Origin: Rhodothermales bacterium | Lineage (GTDB): Bacteria > Bacteroidota > Rhodothermia > Rhodothermales > Bin80 | Direction of reading: 5' to 3' | Length of the DNA: 64,000 nt | NCBI GenBank assembly: GCA_028278205.1 | Contig: JANQES010000057.1 | Location: 1 to 64,000 of the forward strand | In this document: piece by piece, positions 25,201-33,331 of the stretch | Position numbering within the stretch: the first letter of the stretch is position 1 | Layout of the letters: every line of letters begins with the position of its first letter | Notes under the pieces: generated by a model | The model's database searches: none | The model's input: only the letters and a program-made list of their open reading frames with translations | What the model was told of the DNA's origin: nothing | Program-made: the position numbers and the translations under genes

Positions 25201-26700
25201 CGGGTCGCTGTTCTCGAACCCATTGGCGCGGGCGACGAAGGTGAGATCATATCGACCATCAGGCCTACCGTCTGGAGCGACGGTCCGATAGGTGATCTGG
25301 CCGTTGGCGTCGGTCGGCGATCTCGTAAACGTCGCCTCCAGCAGCCCGTCGTTTACGTCCACGGCGGCGCCGGCCACAGGCGTGCCGCCCTGATCCACGA
25401 CGGTAATCGTGTAGGTGAGCGCCTCGCCGATGTCCAACGTGGGGATCGTCGAGGGTTCGATGCTCTCGATGATCAGTCTCGGCGCCGCCGGCCCAACGGC
25501 GAAGATCGTTCCTTCGAACGTGCTCACGATGATGGTATTGGCGCCCGGGCGGCCCGTGTTTTTGCCTATCGGATCGGACGAAATCGAAGGCGAAGACGCG
25601 ATCGTCTGGCCGAGTGGGATATCCCACAAAAGCTGGCCGTTGGGCCGGACGGCATAGAGATTCCCGTCGTCCGAGCCGACGTAGATCGTCCCATCGTCGC
25701 CGACGGCGGGGGATGAAAAAACGGCGTCGCCCGTCGGGAAATTCCACAAGATGGCCCCGTTGGCGCTGTTGAGGGCATACAAATTCCCGTTGTCTGCGCC
25801 GACGTAGAGCGTTCCGTCACTCAGCGCCGGCGACGACTGCACCGCACTGCCGATGCGCGTCTGCCATTGAAGCTGGCCATCGTTGACGGCATAGACATTC
25901 CCATCTTGCGAGCCTACAAAAACCGTCCCGTTGCCGTCAACCGTGGGCGACGATTCGATGGGGCCGCCTGTCTGAAACGTCCATAGTTGCTCGCCGCTGA
26001 AGCCCTCGATGGCGTAGAGGACGCCATCCGCCGACCCGATGAACACCGTAAGCACCTCCTGCGACGGAATGCTCCGAATGGCAGGCGACGAAAAGAAAGC
26101 GCCTGGATTGTTCCGCCCGGTTGGGAAAAATTGCCAGATGGGCTCTCCCGTCCCCCCTTCATCGACCACCGCGTAGACGCTCCCATTCTCGGTCCCGAAA
26201 TACGCGACATTATCCAACACGGCAGGCGACGAACGCACCGGGCCGTCTGCGGCAAAATTCCACGCCAGCGCGCCCGCCGGATCGAGCGCGTAAAAAATGT
26301 TGTTATCCGCGCCGAAGTAGATGAATCCCTCGTCATCGATGGCCGGCGAGGACAGGATGGAGTTGGCGCCGAGGTCGAACACCCAGCGCTCGGTGCCGTC
26401 GGGGTTGATCGCGTAGAGGTCTCCGGCAAACGTCCCGACGTAGGAAACGCCGTCGCGACCGATAGCCGCCGACGAGACGATATTGCTCCCGGTATCGACC
26501 TGCCACGAAACGCCCGGCAGAGCCGGCCCGGTGAACGGGCTCTGCGCCGTGTTCTGCAAGTTATGGCGGAACTTCGGCCAGATGGTGGTTTGCCCATAAC
26601 TCACCGAGGCCGGGAGCACGGCGCCCAGCAAGCCCAAACACACCACCAGCACCCCTGCAGCGCCGAGTCGGATATTATTTCCAGTCGCCTGTAGCATCAC
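22249..26700 (-). CDS. Large secreted beta-propeller protein with T9SS sorting domain
   Basis: A 1483-residue exported protein. After a signal peptide (about 1-35), a PQQ-like propeller covers about 45-430 with repeated units of the type SSPAIDDEGFIYFGADNNIF and GTLYVGADNGNLYALN. Two Ig/invasin-like repeats follow (about 430-640, each with LTYTITVVDQGGTPVAGAAV-like text and DANGQ), then three choice-of-anchor-D/ASPM-SPD-2-Hydin modules (about 650-960, with NTGN and FTPTRLGEH), a region without a clear assignment, and a C-terminal type IX secretion domain (EANYPNPFNPETVIRYGL ... GVYIYQLRAG). It is likely attached at or released from the cell surface. The internal repeats are strong at DNA level. 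Confidence 0.9.
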   Translation of the reverse strand: MMLQATGNNIRLGAAGVLVVCLGLLGAVLPASVSYGQTTIWPKFRHNLQNTAQSPFTGPALPGVSWQVDTGSNIVSSAAIGRDGVSYVGTFAGDLYAINPDGTERWVFDLGANSILSSPAIDDEGFIYFGADNNIFYALDPAGALAWNFAADGPVRSSPAVLDNVAYFGTENGSVYAVVDEGGTGEPIWQFFPTGRNNPGAFFSSPAIRSIPSQEVLTVFIGSADGVLYAIEGFSGEQLWTFQTGGPIESSPTVDGNGTVFVGSQDGNVYAVNDGQLQWQTRIGSAVQSSPALSDGTLYVGADNGNLYALNSANGAILWNFPTGDAVFSSPAVGDDGTIYVGSDDGNLYAVRPNGQLLWDIPLGQTIASSPSISSDPIGKNTGRPGANTIIVSTFEGTIFAVGPAAPRLIIESIEPSTIPTLDIGEALTYTITVVDQGGTPVAGAAVDVNDGLLEATFTRSPTDANGQITYRTVAPDGRPDGRYDLTFVARANGFENSDPVVRQVDVVDQTPPQLAIQSITPSGIPELDVGGSIVYTITVVDRDTNEPVTGAVVDVDDEIQGRVLTTAPTDANGQTRYQAVVPNGTADGRYTLSFVARAGDFIDSGPVNRQIDVVNRAPGLAVEPAAVDFSLMLLGDTSNRAVSIRNTGNQQLNVDVVQITGGDAGDFSLPQLNLPLNIAPNGSVNITLGFTPSRRGQRNAVLEVDSDGGMMNVPLSGEGAAPGIGVEPGALAFGTVDVGAMADETVAITNTGNASLTINGVSIGGADGAAFTVVSGGGQRVLAPGGTHNVGVRFAPQRAGGHTASLDIDSDATDDAGTPIGVRQVPLTGEGMIVAMPALTATPDILQYGEIILGTTSGEQGAAIDNTGNVDLNIQIALVGADAGAFAIVRGGGAGVLAPADPPRDLAVVFTPTRLGEHEAAVRILWDGSQTLIQLRGTGVAASIEEPQADPANDGAQVGIRVAVPPGFTPATRQLFFRLGGETTYRQVDMQENAAGALEGVIPPQFVTERGLEYYVLLANAAATLTFPAVDPENNPIILSVAVETIQVGGVFQPAVYRMVSVPLVLAGAAVQNLVDDYGPPDPAEWRVLRWQSAEEVYQEVPRSVTGGPRFSPGQAVWLITRAGQSFDVIDGTSVDTSEPFVIVLPPGWSQIAVPFAFPVAVSSIIGMEAVQGPYFYDGTEYQPNQTVLLPWEGYFVLNPGAAPVTLLVPPVELTSAAGKQSGPDDLFPEAGYVMQLRASVPDHRWRDTQNYVGFADAATIQPEAFNLPEPPPIGDHLRLSILDDGQHHISRFAPPDGGGQQWDLEIEAVLQDEIRFAPKTVRVALAERGQRPDGFDLYVFDRDLGRVLSIENGAFEVVLTAEYPVRHLSLVLGTTAFAEAHSEGASLTPTEFVLEANYPNPFNPETVIRYGLNQQSDVDLAIYNVLGQRVRTLVAAEQNSGRYEVVWDGLDDAGRPAASGVYIYQLRAGSFLDSQTMLLVR

Positions 26701-26733
26701 TGAGGCTCGTAGCCTTTTCTGAAGATGATCATT

Positions 26734-26877
26734 CGGATTTTAGATTTTGGATTTTGGATTGGTCTCTTTCGAATCGGTTGGATCAATCGAAAAGGCCCCG
26801 GCGGTTCCAACCGTCGCGACGTATTCGGTTGTCGGATTCGATGGAAGTAAACAATCCAAAATCTAAAATCCAAAATT
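26734..26877. repeat. Composite palindrome with TTTTGGA arms
   Basis: Left arm from 26734 (GGATTTTAGATTTTGG and on to 26762) faces CAATCCAAAATCTAAAATCC (26852-26877). The inside carries a degenerate copy of the GC hairpin with the words GGCGGTTCCAACCGTCGCG, as in 8396-8539. The stop codon of the next gene (26876-26878) touches the right arm. Confidence 0.8.
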
Positions 26878-28195
26878 ACTCTCCTCCGCCTCCTCCCGGC
26901 GGCGGTGGCGGATCGGGAAGGTCCGTGGACGTTGTTCCGCTCTCGACAGCCGGCTCGCGGGCGTCGATCCCCGGCACCAGCGACGACCCGACGTTGGCGT
27001 TCAGATTCAGCAGGCGGCTGCCCATCGGATCGAGGCCGGGCAGCCCTGCCACCGGCGGCGTAGGATCTTGCTGATAGGCAACGGCGAGCCCCGTCGAGAC
27101 CGGCCCGGCGGCAGCAGTCAGCCCACTGGTTTCGTCGGCGCGGTCCTGGGCGGCGCGGAAGTTGGGGTCTAGTTGAAGCGCCTGCTCGAAGAAGCCGGCA
27201 GCCTCGCCGAAGGCACCGGCGTCTTCGCGTTCGAGCCCCCGGCTGAAGGCCAGGAAGGCTTGCAGGTTTTGCGTCGGGATCAGTTCGATGCGGCGGCGTT
27301 GCTCTTCGGTCGGTTCGATGCCCATTTCGTCGATCACACGAAAGACGAGTTCTTTTTCTAGTTGCATAATGTTGCCGAGCGCCCCGGCACTCGTGCCGAG
27401 ATCAGCGATTTCGGCGCGTCCGGTCTCCCACAGCGCCGCGCCCAGTTGCAGGTCGCTGCCGCCGAGCACGTCGTACACCCCGCCGACGAGGCGCCCGGCG
27501 CCGATGAGGCGGCCCACCCGAGGCGCCGTGGCCGGATCGAAGTGCGCGCTCTGGGCCACGTCGATCTCGTCGATGAGTTCTTGAAGCCGGACGCGTTCGA
27601 CGAGTTGGAGTTCATCGACGTGGCCGAGGTCGATGGTGACCAGTTCGGCCAGCCCGCGTCCAAGGGCGGCATACTGGTCGTCGGAGCCCTGATAAACCAG
27701 CGGATAGACGGCGACGACACGCGGCTCGGCGGTTTCGGCAGCCAGCCCGGCCTCGTCGGCGACGCGCGCCTGCACCGCCTCGCGCATAAGCCGGCGCGTG
27801 GTAGCGGCATACCGCCCGGCCATGAGCCGCCGGAACGGATTCAACCGCGAAAACTCAGAATACCGCCCGTAGAGTTGACCGGCGGCCTCCGGCTCGCCCA
27901 GCGCCTCCTTCGCCAGGCCGAGATGATAAAGCGTCTTGGGATCGTCAGGATCGCGCGAGAGGGCGCCTTGCAGGAAGTCGTCGGCCTCGGCGTAGGCATT
28001 CGTACGCAGATGGATGATGCCGAGATCGCGCAGGGGCTGCGGGTCGTCCGGGTTGCGCGCGGCCTGTTGTTGCAGGTCTTCGATGGCGCCCTGATAGTCG
28101 CCGAGGTCTTCGATAAGAGGCACAGGGGCGCACGAAGGCACCCATAAAAAGGCTATCAGCAGGATCCCGAAGGGTACGCGTAGAGATCCGATCAT
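26876..28195 (-). CDS. Lipoprotein with TPR and CsgG-like domains
   Basis: A 439-residue lipoprotein. The lipobox is in LLIAFLWVPSCAP (Cys near residue 22). TPR units follow at about 35-115 (DLQQQAARNPDDPQPLRDLG, ADDFLQGALSRDPDDPKTLY), then a CsgG-like domain at about 160-310 with VYPLVYQGSDDQYAALGRGL, LVERVRLQELIDEIDVAQ and GRLIGAGRLVGGVYDV, and again TPR-like helices at about 325-375, then a proline/glycine-rich tail. CsgG-type domains occur in periplasmic oligomers and secretion channels. The start is placed at ATG 28195 (MIGSLRV); the longer frame from 28291 adds a repeat-derived segment. It is paralogous in layout to the gene at 28616. Confidence 0.85.
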   Translation of the reverse strand: MIGSLRVPFGILLIAFLWVPSCAPVPLIEDLGDYQGAIEDLQQQAARNPDDPQPLRDLGIIHLRTNAYAEADDFLQGALSRDPDDPKTLYHLGLAKEALGEPEAAGQLYGRYSEFSRLNPFRRLMAGRYAATTRRLMREAVQARVADEAGLAAETAEPRVVAVYPLVYQGSDDQYAALGRGLAELVTIDLGHVDELQLVERVRLQELIDEIDVAQSAHFDPATAPRVGRLIGAGRLVGGVYDVLGGSDLQLGAALWETGRAEIADLGTSAGALGNIMQLEKELVFRVIDEMGIEPTEEQRRRIELIPTQNLQAFLAFSRGLEREDAGAFGEAAGFFEQALQLDPNFRAAQDRADETSGLTAAAGPVSTGLAVAYQQDPTPPVAGLPGLDPMGSRLLNLNANVGSSLVPGIDAREPAVESGTTSTDLPDPPPPPGGGGGE

Positions 28196-28305
28196 ACGAA
28201 GCCACAGGTTTGAAGGTGCTACGAAGAGGCCGGCGGGAAGCAAGGAGAAGGCCGGCAAGGAGCTAGCAGGAGGCTGGCAAAAGGCTGGCACCTTTATGAC
28301 GTTTG

Positions 28306-28505
28306 ATTACGTACCCCGGTACTGGCAGAACGGAAAATCCCCCTTTGAAGGGGGTGCCCCGACGAAGGAGGGGCGGGGGATGTTCGCGCGGCTTGCTAAA
28401 AAGCTCATCTTAAGCCGCGCGAACATCCCCCTGCGGTGCTCCGCCTTCGCTGCGCACCGCTGTCCCCCTTTGAAGGGGGAATCGCGCGGTGCTGCCAGTA
28501 TCGAA
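28306..28505. repeat. Nested inverted repeat in the gap 28196-28615
   Basis: Occupies the 420-base gap between the two CsgG genes. TACTGGCAG (28319-28327) pairs with CTGCCAGTA (28492-28500); CCCCCTTTGAAGGGG occurs near both ends (28339-28353 and 28464-28478); and a long central stem pairs GGGGGATGTTCGCGCGGCTT (28376-28395) with AAGCCGCGCGAACATCCCCC (28412-28431). Left of it, 28225-28290 consists of tandem AGGCTGGCA/AGGCCGGCA words. The rest (28506-28615) shows nothing that I recognise. Confidence 0.8.
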
Positions 28506-28615
28506 ATCAATAATCAAAGAGCATCAACGTGCCAGGCGCTTCTTCACCTCATCACTAAAATCAATTGCTACAATAAAGCTTATTCTACAAAAAAGCGATC
28601 TTTTTGCGGGGACCT

Positions 28616-29686
28616 TTACGATCCCGTATCCGAACCCTCGGTAGGAGCCTGGACAGCCAGCATCGGCATCAGACTCTCGGCGCGGCGTTTGGCTTTGGTG
28701 TAGCTCTGGTCGAGATCGTAGGCTTCCATGTATTTCTCATAGGCCGCCTGATACTTGCCTTCCTCGGCCAGTTCCATCCCTGCCGAGAAGGCCTGCATGG
28801 CATCGAGCGACTGGGTCTCGGTCCGGGCGCCGATCTCGTTCTCGGTCAGTTCGCTGTTGACGGATTGCGAGACTTTCAGGCTCAGCTTTTCGAGCACTTC
28901 GTAAAAATCTTTGACCCTGCCGTCGCTGCTCTCGCCCAGCAAAATCTCGCCTGTCTCCACCTTGACCACCCGCGCGTTGAGCGTCAGCTTGTTGCCGTTG
29001 ACGAAGATGCCGCCGAAGACCATCGCGTGGGCGCCCAACATTTTGCCCATCTTCACAGCCGTGGCCTGATCAACACGCTGGGAGCTTTGCAGATCCAACT
29101 CGTCGAGGAGATACTGCAAGTTCTCGCGTTCGACGAGCTTGAGGTCGGTAGCGCCGCTGAGTTGTTCGATCATCATCGACGAAAAGCCCCACTGCATGGC
29201 CTCCCACTGGTCCTTGTCGGCCAGGGCATAGTTGCGGAAATCCATGATGGCGAGCGTGCGCACGTCGGGGTTGGCCTTGGGCACTTCGAGGCTGCCGTCT
29301 TGCTTTTCCTTGCGCATCTCATAATACACATCCATCAGCGGCGGCGCCTCCATGTCGGGGTCGAGTTCGATGAGCGGCGGCTCCAGATCAAGCAGCGCGC
29401 CGACGGCCTCGCGGACAGCTTCTTCGTGGCCCTGCGCAAAATGCGCGCGGCACAGATAGAGCGACGCCTCCCGGCGCACCGCCATATCCAGTGTGTCGTT
29501 GGCCGCTACGGCGGCAAAAAGCTCGGCGGCCTGGCCGTAATCGCCCTCGTTGTAGGCCATCTTGGCCTTCTCCACCGGCCCTGAGTCGAGTTGCGCCTGC
29601 GCGTTGAGCACCGGCAGCAGCAACACGCCCATCAGCACCACGGCGCGCGCGGCCATCTTGATATGTTTTATAGCGTTGGTCATCAT
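28616..29686 (-). CDS. Periplasmic protein with TPR and CsgG-like domains
   Basis: A 356-residue exported protein with signal peptide (AARAVVLMGVLLLPVLNAQA) and no lipobox. A TPR-like N-terminal part (about 35-110, KAKMAYNEGDYGQAAELFAA), a CsgG-like domain at about 140-280 (LAIMDFRNYALADKDQWEAM, LVERENLQYLLDELDLQSSQ, GKMLGAHAMVFGGIFVNG), and a helical C-terminus (AFSAGMELAEEGKYQAAYEK). The start at 29686 has GGAGGAAAATC directly before it; an ATG at 29683 is the next codon. The order of domains equals that of the lipoprotein at 26876-28195, so the two may act together. Confidence 0.85.
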   Translation of the reverse strand: MMTNAIKHIKMAARAVVLMGVLLLPVLNAQAQLDSGPVEKAKMAYNEGDYGQAAELFAAVAANDTLDMAVRREASLYLCRAHFAQGHEEAVREAVGALLDLEPPLIELDPDMEAPPLMDVYYEMRKEKQDGSLEVPKANPDVRTLAIMDFRNYALADKDQWEAMQWGFSSMMIEQLSGATDLKLVERENLQYLLDELDLQSSQRVDQATAVKMGKMLGAHAMVFGGIFVNGNKLTLNARVVKVETGEILLGESSDGRVKDFYEVLEKLSLKVSQSVNSELTENEIGARTETQSLDAMQAFSAGMELAEEGKYQAAYEKYMEAYDLDQSYTKAKRRAESLMPMLAVQAPTEGSDTGS

Positions 29687-29716
29687 GATTTTCCTCCATG
29701 AACAGGTTGCATCAAC

Positions 29717-29756
29717 TTTAGAAATTGTTGAGATGTGCATCTCAACAATTTCTAAA
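29717..29756. terminator. Perfect 40-base palindrome between CsgG gene and kinase gene
   Basis: TTTAGAAATTGTTGAGATG (29717-29735) and its exact complement (29738-29756) with two bases between them. It lies 43 bases after the kinase stop codon and 30 before the next start, on the minus strand. It can form a hairpin in RNA or serve as a protein-binding site. It differs in sequence from the heptamer palindromes. Confidence 0.8.
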
Positions 29757-29799
29757 TATGCCGGATCGATTATCGATCCAGCGTCTATGTACAGATGCG

Positions 29800-31944
29800 C
29801 TATCGTTCTCGAATTTGGAACACGAGCCGCTGCGGTTTTTGCTCAAACGCCGGTTCGATTCGGATGGACTTCGGCGGTGTGAGGATGTCAAAGAGGTTGC
29901 GCTCCACCTCAATGCGGTAGGTGCCCGGTCCGAGGGGAATCGCTTTGTCCGAGGCCTCATCAACCTTCGAACCATCGATCAGGATACCCGCCCAGATCGG
30001 CATGTCGGCTTCGGTGCGGACCTGCACCCGCACCTCGTGCTCGGTATAACACGTCAACGAACTGGGCCGGTTGGCGCGTATGCGGACGGTCGTGCTCGCC
30101 GCAACGCCGTTGCGGCGGCACGTGACGCGGGCAGTGCCCACCGGAACGACGCAACGGGCTCCGGCCCGGCAGTTGGCGCCCTGCACGGTCACGGTTCCGC
30201 TCGGCACGACCTGCACCATGAGGGAGCCGGTGGCCTGCTCCGGCGGATCGTCTTGCCCCGTTTCTTCGAGGGTTGCCACGACGGGCACCGTCTCCCCGGC
30301 CACAGCCTCGATGGTGCCTCTCCAATCATTATACCCATTTTTGGTGATGAGTACCGTAACGCCTCCCGGCTCCACATCAGCGATTTCGAGCACGCCCTCA
30401 GCGTCCGTCGTACCCTGATTCTCACCATTAATCTGGACATTAGCGTTTCCGGTAGAGGACGAAATCCGGAGCGTAGCGCGCCGTATCGAGTCTACAGGAA
30501 GCGCCTCAACGATCGCTTTCAGGTCGAGATTTACCTCCAGCGGCACGCCTGCGGCAGCCACCAACGTGGTTTCGACCGGGGCGTAATCGGTCTTTAGGAT
30601 GCGCACGAAGAGGCTGTCCGTGCCCGCCGCGAGGGGATGGTCTGTGATGGGCGTGGCGCCGATGGAGTCGCCGTTGAGAAAGACGGCTGCCTGAGCGGGC
30701 GTCGTCGTGAGCGTGAAGAGCGGCGGGTCCGGCGGGTCTGTTTGGGGCCAGAGGATATAGGCCGCCAGCGCCAGCACGGCCACGCCGAGCACAGCAGTGA
30801 CGGCCCGGAGCGCGCGGGGGCGTGGACGCGGGTCTGGAAGCGGAGCAGGTTCCGGCTTATACGGCGCGACGTCCTCCACGAGGGTCTCTGCGGCGACGGG
30901 GATTTTAACGGCTTCGAAGGCCGCGCGCATCTCGGCGGCGGTCTGGTAACGCCGGTCCGCGTCCTTCTCCATTGCCTTCATCAAGGCATCTACGACCGGC
31001 TTCGGCACGTCGGGTTTGAACACGGTCGGCGGCGGCAGGTCGTCTTCGACGATGGACCGCATGACGTCGTAGCTGGCGGCTTCGGGGTCGTAAGGCAGGC
31101 GCCCACAGAGCATCTTGTAGATCGTCATCCCCATCGAATAGAGATCGCTGCGAGAGTCGAGATCACGAGCGCCTTTGACCTGTTCGGGCGACATATAGTA
31201 GAGCGTCCCGGCGATGCCCTGGGTGACGGTGGTGGCCCCACCGCCCTGGCTCATCTTGGCTAGGCCGAAGTCCGTCACTTTCACCACGCCCTGCCCGGTG
31301 AGCATGATGTTGCTGGGCTTGATGTCTCGGTGGATGACGTCGACGCTGTGGGCGTGTTCGAGCGCAGTGAGCATCTGCACGATGATGGGGCAGGCGCGCG
31401 GCCAGGGCAGCGGGCCGTCGTCGAGCAGGTCGTCTACGGTGCCGCCGTCGACGAATTCCATGACGATGAAGAGCCCGGCTTCGGTCTGGCGCATAGCGTG
31501 AACGCCGACGATGTGGGTGCTATCGATACGGGCCAGGGCGCGGGCTTCGCGGCGAAACCGATGCACGAACGCTTCGTCGCGGGCCAGCGTCGGATCGATC
31601 ATCTTGATGGCGACGGTTCGGGAGAGGGCCTCATCTTCGGCTTTGTAGACGATGCCCATGCCGCCGCGCCCCAACACCCCGAGGATCCGATAGCCGTCGA
31701 TAGTCTGCCCGATCAACGGGTCCACGAGGTCGTCCGGTGGAATGAGCGGGGCGGCAAAATCTTTGGCCGGTTCTTCGAGAAAGGTCTGCGCCTGATCGTG
31801 CGCTTCGAGCAACGACAGCACTTCACGACGCAGGTCGGGGTCGTCCCGGCAGTATTCGTCGAGGGAGGCGGTGCGCTGGTCGAGAGGCTGTTCCAGCACT
31901 GCGTCGAGCACCGCGTTGATTTGCTGCCAGCGTTCCGGGGTCAT
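29800..31944 (-). CDS. Ser/Thr protein kinase with PEGA domains
   Basis: A transmembrane Hanks-type kinase of 714 residues. After an 80-residue N-terminal helical region (MTPERWQQINAVLDAVLEQP, a common start for this group), the kinase domain covers about 84-345: GRGGMG loop at 92-97, Lys114, catalytic HRDIKPSN at 205-212, DFG at 225-227 and MSPEQ activation segment end at 251-255. A membrane helix is at 380-399. The outer part has PEGA-type repeats (PAQAAVFLNGDSIGATPITD; NVQINGENQGTTDAEGVLEI; TVTVQGANCRAGARCVVPVG). The PEGA part faces the periplasm. Together with the PP2C gene upstream it makes a reversible phosphorylation pair. Confidence 0.95.
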   Translation of the reverse strand: MTPERWQQINAVLDAVLEQPLDQRTASLDEYCRDDPDLRREVLSLLEAHDQAQTFLEEPAKDFAAPLIPPDDLVDPLIGQTIDGYRILGVLGRGGMGIVYKAEDEALSRTVAIKMIDPTLARDEAFVHRFRREARALARIDSTHIVGVHAMRQTEAGLFIVMEFVDGGTVDDLLDDGPLPWPRACPIIVQMLTALEHAHSVDVIHRDIKPSNIMLTGQGVVKVTDFGLAKMSQGGGATTVTQGIAGTLYYMSPEQVKGARDLDSRSDLYSMGMTIYKMLCGRLPYDPEAASYDVMRSIVEDDLPPPTVFKPDVPKPVVDALMKAMEKDADRRYQTAAEMRAAFEAVKIPVAAETLVEDVAPYKPEPAPLPDPRPRPRALRAVTAVLGVAVLALAAYILWPQTDPPDPPLFTLTTTPAQAAVFLNGDSIGATPITDHPLAAGTDSLFVRILKTDYAPVETTLVAAAGVPLEVNLDLKAIVEALPVDSIRRATLRISSSTGNANVQINGENQGTTDAEGVLEIADVEPGGVTVLITKNGYNDWRGTIEAVAGETVPVVATLEETGQDDPPEQATGSLMVQVVPSGTVTVQGANCRAGARCVVPVGTARVTCRRNGVAASTTVRIRANRPSSLTCYTEHEVRVQVRTEADMPIWAGILIDGSKVDEASDKAIPLGPGTYRIEVERNLFDILTPPKSIRIEPAFEQKPQRLVFQIRER

Positions 31945-31980
31945 GAAGAGCGGCTTTGTGTTGAACCGTGCGTACAGTGC

Positions 31981-32182
31981 AAAACCTCTGGTGGCTCGCC
32001 TTGCGCAGAGGTTTTCATAGTGTATGGGCGTATGGGGGTTTGGGGATGGTTGAATGACGAAATAAAAAGGTCGAAGATCCTTTCATATTCCTCAACAGTC
32101 GATATTTGTACTTCGATATTTGGCCGTCAAATAGCTCCCTCCCATCCTCCCATACCCCCACACTCCCATACAAACATACACC
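31981..32182. repeat. Hairpin and GTATGGG-type palindrome between phosphatase and kinase genes
   Basis: A short stem AAAACCTCTG/CAGAGGTTTT (31981-31990 and 32006-32015), then a palindrome in which GTATGGGCGTATGGGGGTTT (32022-32041) faces CTCCCATCCTCCCATACCCC (32139-32158) and CACTCCCATAC (32161-32171). The word length here is seven to eight bases. It begins seven bases after the stop codon of the phosphatase gene. Confidence 0.75.
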
Positions 32183-32188
32183 AAATCC

Positions 32189-32956
32189 TCAGGATTTATC
32201 GATAGCCACGATCAACACGGTGATGTTATCCGGGCCGCCGCGTTCGTTGGCCATCTGCACGAGGCGCTCGGCGGCTTCCTGGGGCGGATGGGCCAGCATT
32301 ACCTGGCGGATCTCGTCCTCGGTGACGGGGGCCAGCCCGTCGGAGCATAAAAGAAACTGTTGCGGCGCCTCGATGGGCATGGCTTCGAGCACATCGACCT
32401 CCAGCTGCGGCTGGATGCCGAGGGCGCGGGTGAGGGCATGACGCCGGGGATGGGTGCGCGCTTCGTCTTCGGTGAGCACACCCTGGCGGCGCAACTCTTC
32501 GACCAGGGTATGATCGCGCGTGAGTTGCACCATCCCGCTTTCGTCGATCCGGTAGGCCCGGCTGTCTCCGACGTGAGCCATGTGGACGTGGCCGTTGACC
32601 AGCGCCATCGCCGTGCAGGTGGTGCCCATCGTTTCGGGGGCCATGCCGGCGGTAGCCAGGGCGTAAACGCGGGCATTAGCCGCCTCGAAGGCCCGCCGCA
32701 GCCGCTCGCCCACCGACCATTGCTGCCCGGCAAAAAAGGCTTCGTGCAACGCCGAGACGGCCAGATGGCTGGCCTCCTCGCCCCGCGCATGCCCCCCCAT
32801 ACCATCAGCAACAATGAAAAGGCGTTCTTTAACATCCCGATCCGGCGTTTCGGGATAGTGGCCGTAGGCGTCCTCGTTCTGGGTGCGCACCTGCCCTACG
32901 TCTGTGTACGCTCCGACACGGACCCTATATTTACGTTTCGGTTTCCACCAACTCAT
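32189..32956 (-). CDS. PP2C-family protein phosphatase (Stp1/PrpC type)
   Basis: A 255-residue soluble phosphatase. Motifs in order: TDVGQVRTQNEDAYG (residues about 17-31, metal-binding), VADGMGGHARGEEASHLAV (about 48-66), HVGDSRAYRIDE (about 127), LLCSDGLAPVTEDE (about 205) and GGPDNITVLIVAI at the C-terminus. It probably removes the phosphate added by the kinase encoded downstream. It is the first gene of the minus-strand series 32956 to 20972. Its stop codon is followed after six bases by the repeat element. Confidence 0.95.
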   Translation of the reverse strand: MSWWKPKRKYRVRVGAYTDVGQVRTQNEDAYGHYPETPDRDVKERLFIVADGMGGHARGEEASHLAVSALHEAFFAGQQWSVGERLRRAFEAANARVYALATAGMAPETMGTTCTAMALVNGHVHMAHVGDSRAYRIDESGMVQLTRDHTLVEELRRQGVLTEDEARTHPRRHALTRALGIQPQLEVDVLEAMPIEAPQQFLLCSDGLAPVTEDEIRQVMLAHPPQEAAERLVQMANERGGPDNITVLIVAIDKS

Positions 32957-33331
32957 CGTTCACGTCGGCTCTTTGGCAGGCTCGCGAGTCAGGCCGGACG
33001 GGCGGCGCCTCCAGATAGGGGGTTAACGAAAGTATCAAAGATAATGACCCGATGCACTGAAGCCTATAATTAAGGCCTTTTGAGCATCATGTCAAACGGC
33101 AGTTGGGGAAGGAGCCGGGAAAAAGTGTGAAAGACACGCCGAAACGTCTCACTTTGCGTGATTGTTTGCACAGGTCATGGGTCACGGGTCATGAGAGTCA
33201 CTGGTAAGGGTCTCTTTCAAGAACCAGTGACCAGTGACAGCGAGCGCCAGCGAGCGTAATGATCAGTGACCAACTCCAGGGCAAAAAACAGCGAAAACGA
33301 TGCGAATCCACCACAACTGCCTCAACGGCAG
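32957..33331. repeat. Gap of 375 bases with a GGTCACT-type palindrome
   Basis: The part 32957-33160 shows nothing that I recognise beyond the probable promoter region of the phosphatase gene. At 33172-33210, GGTCATGGGTCACGGGTCAT and GAGTCACTGG face GAACCAGTGACCAGTGACAG and GATCAGTGACC (33221-33272). The word GCGAGCGCCAGCGAGC (33240-33255) is shared with 20957-20972. The heptamers mix the GTCATGG word of 3913-4069 and the GGTCACT word of 6053-6235. Confidence 0.7.
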
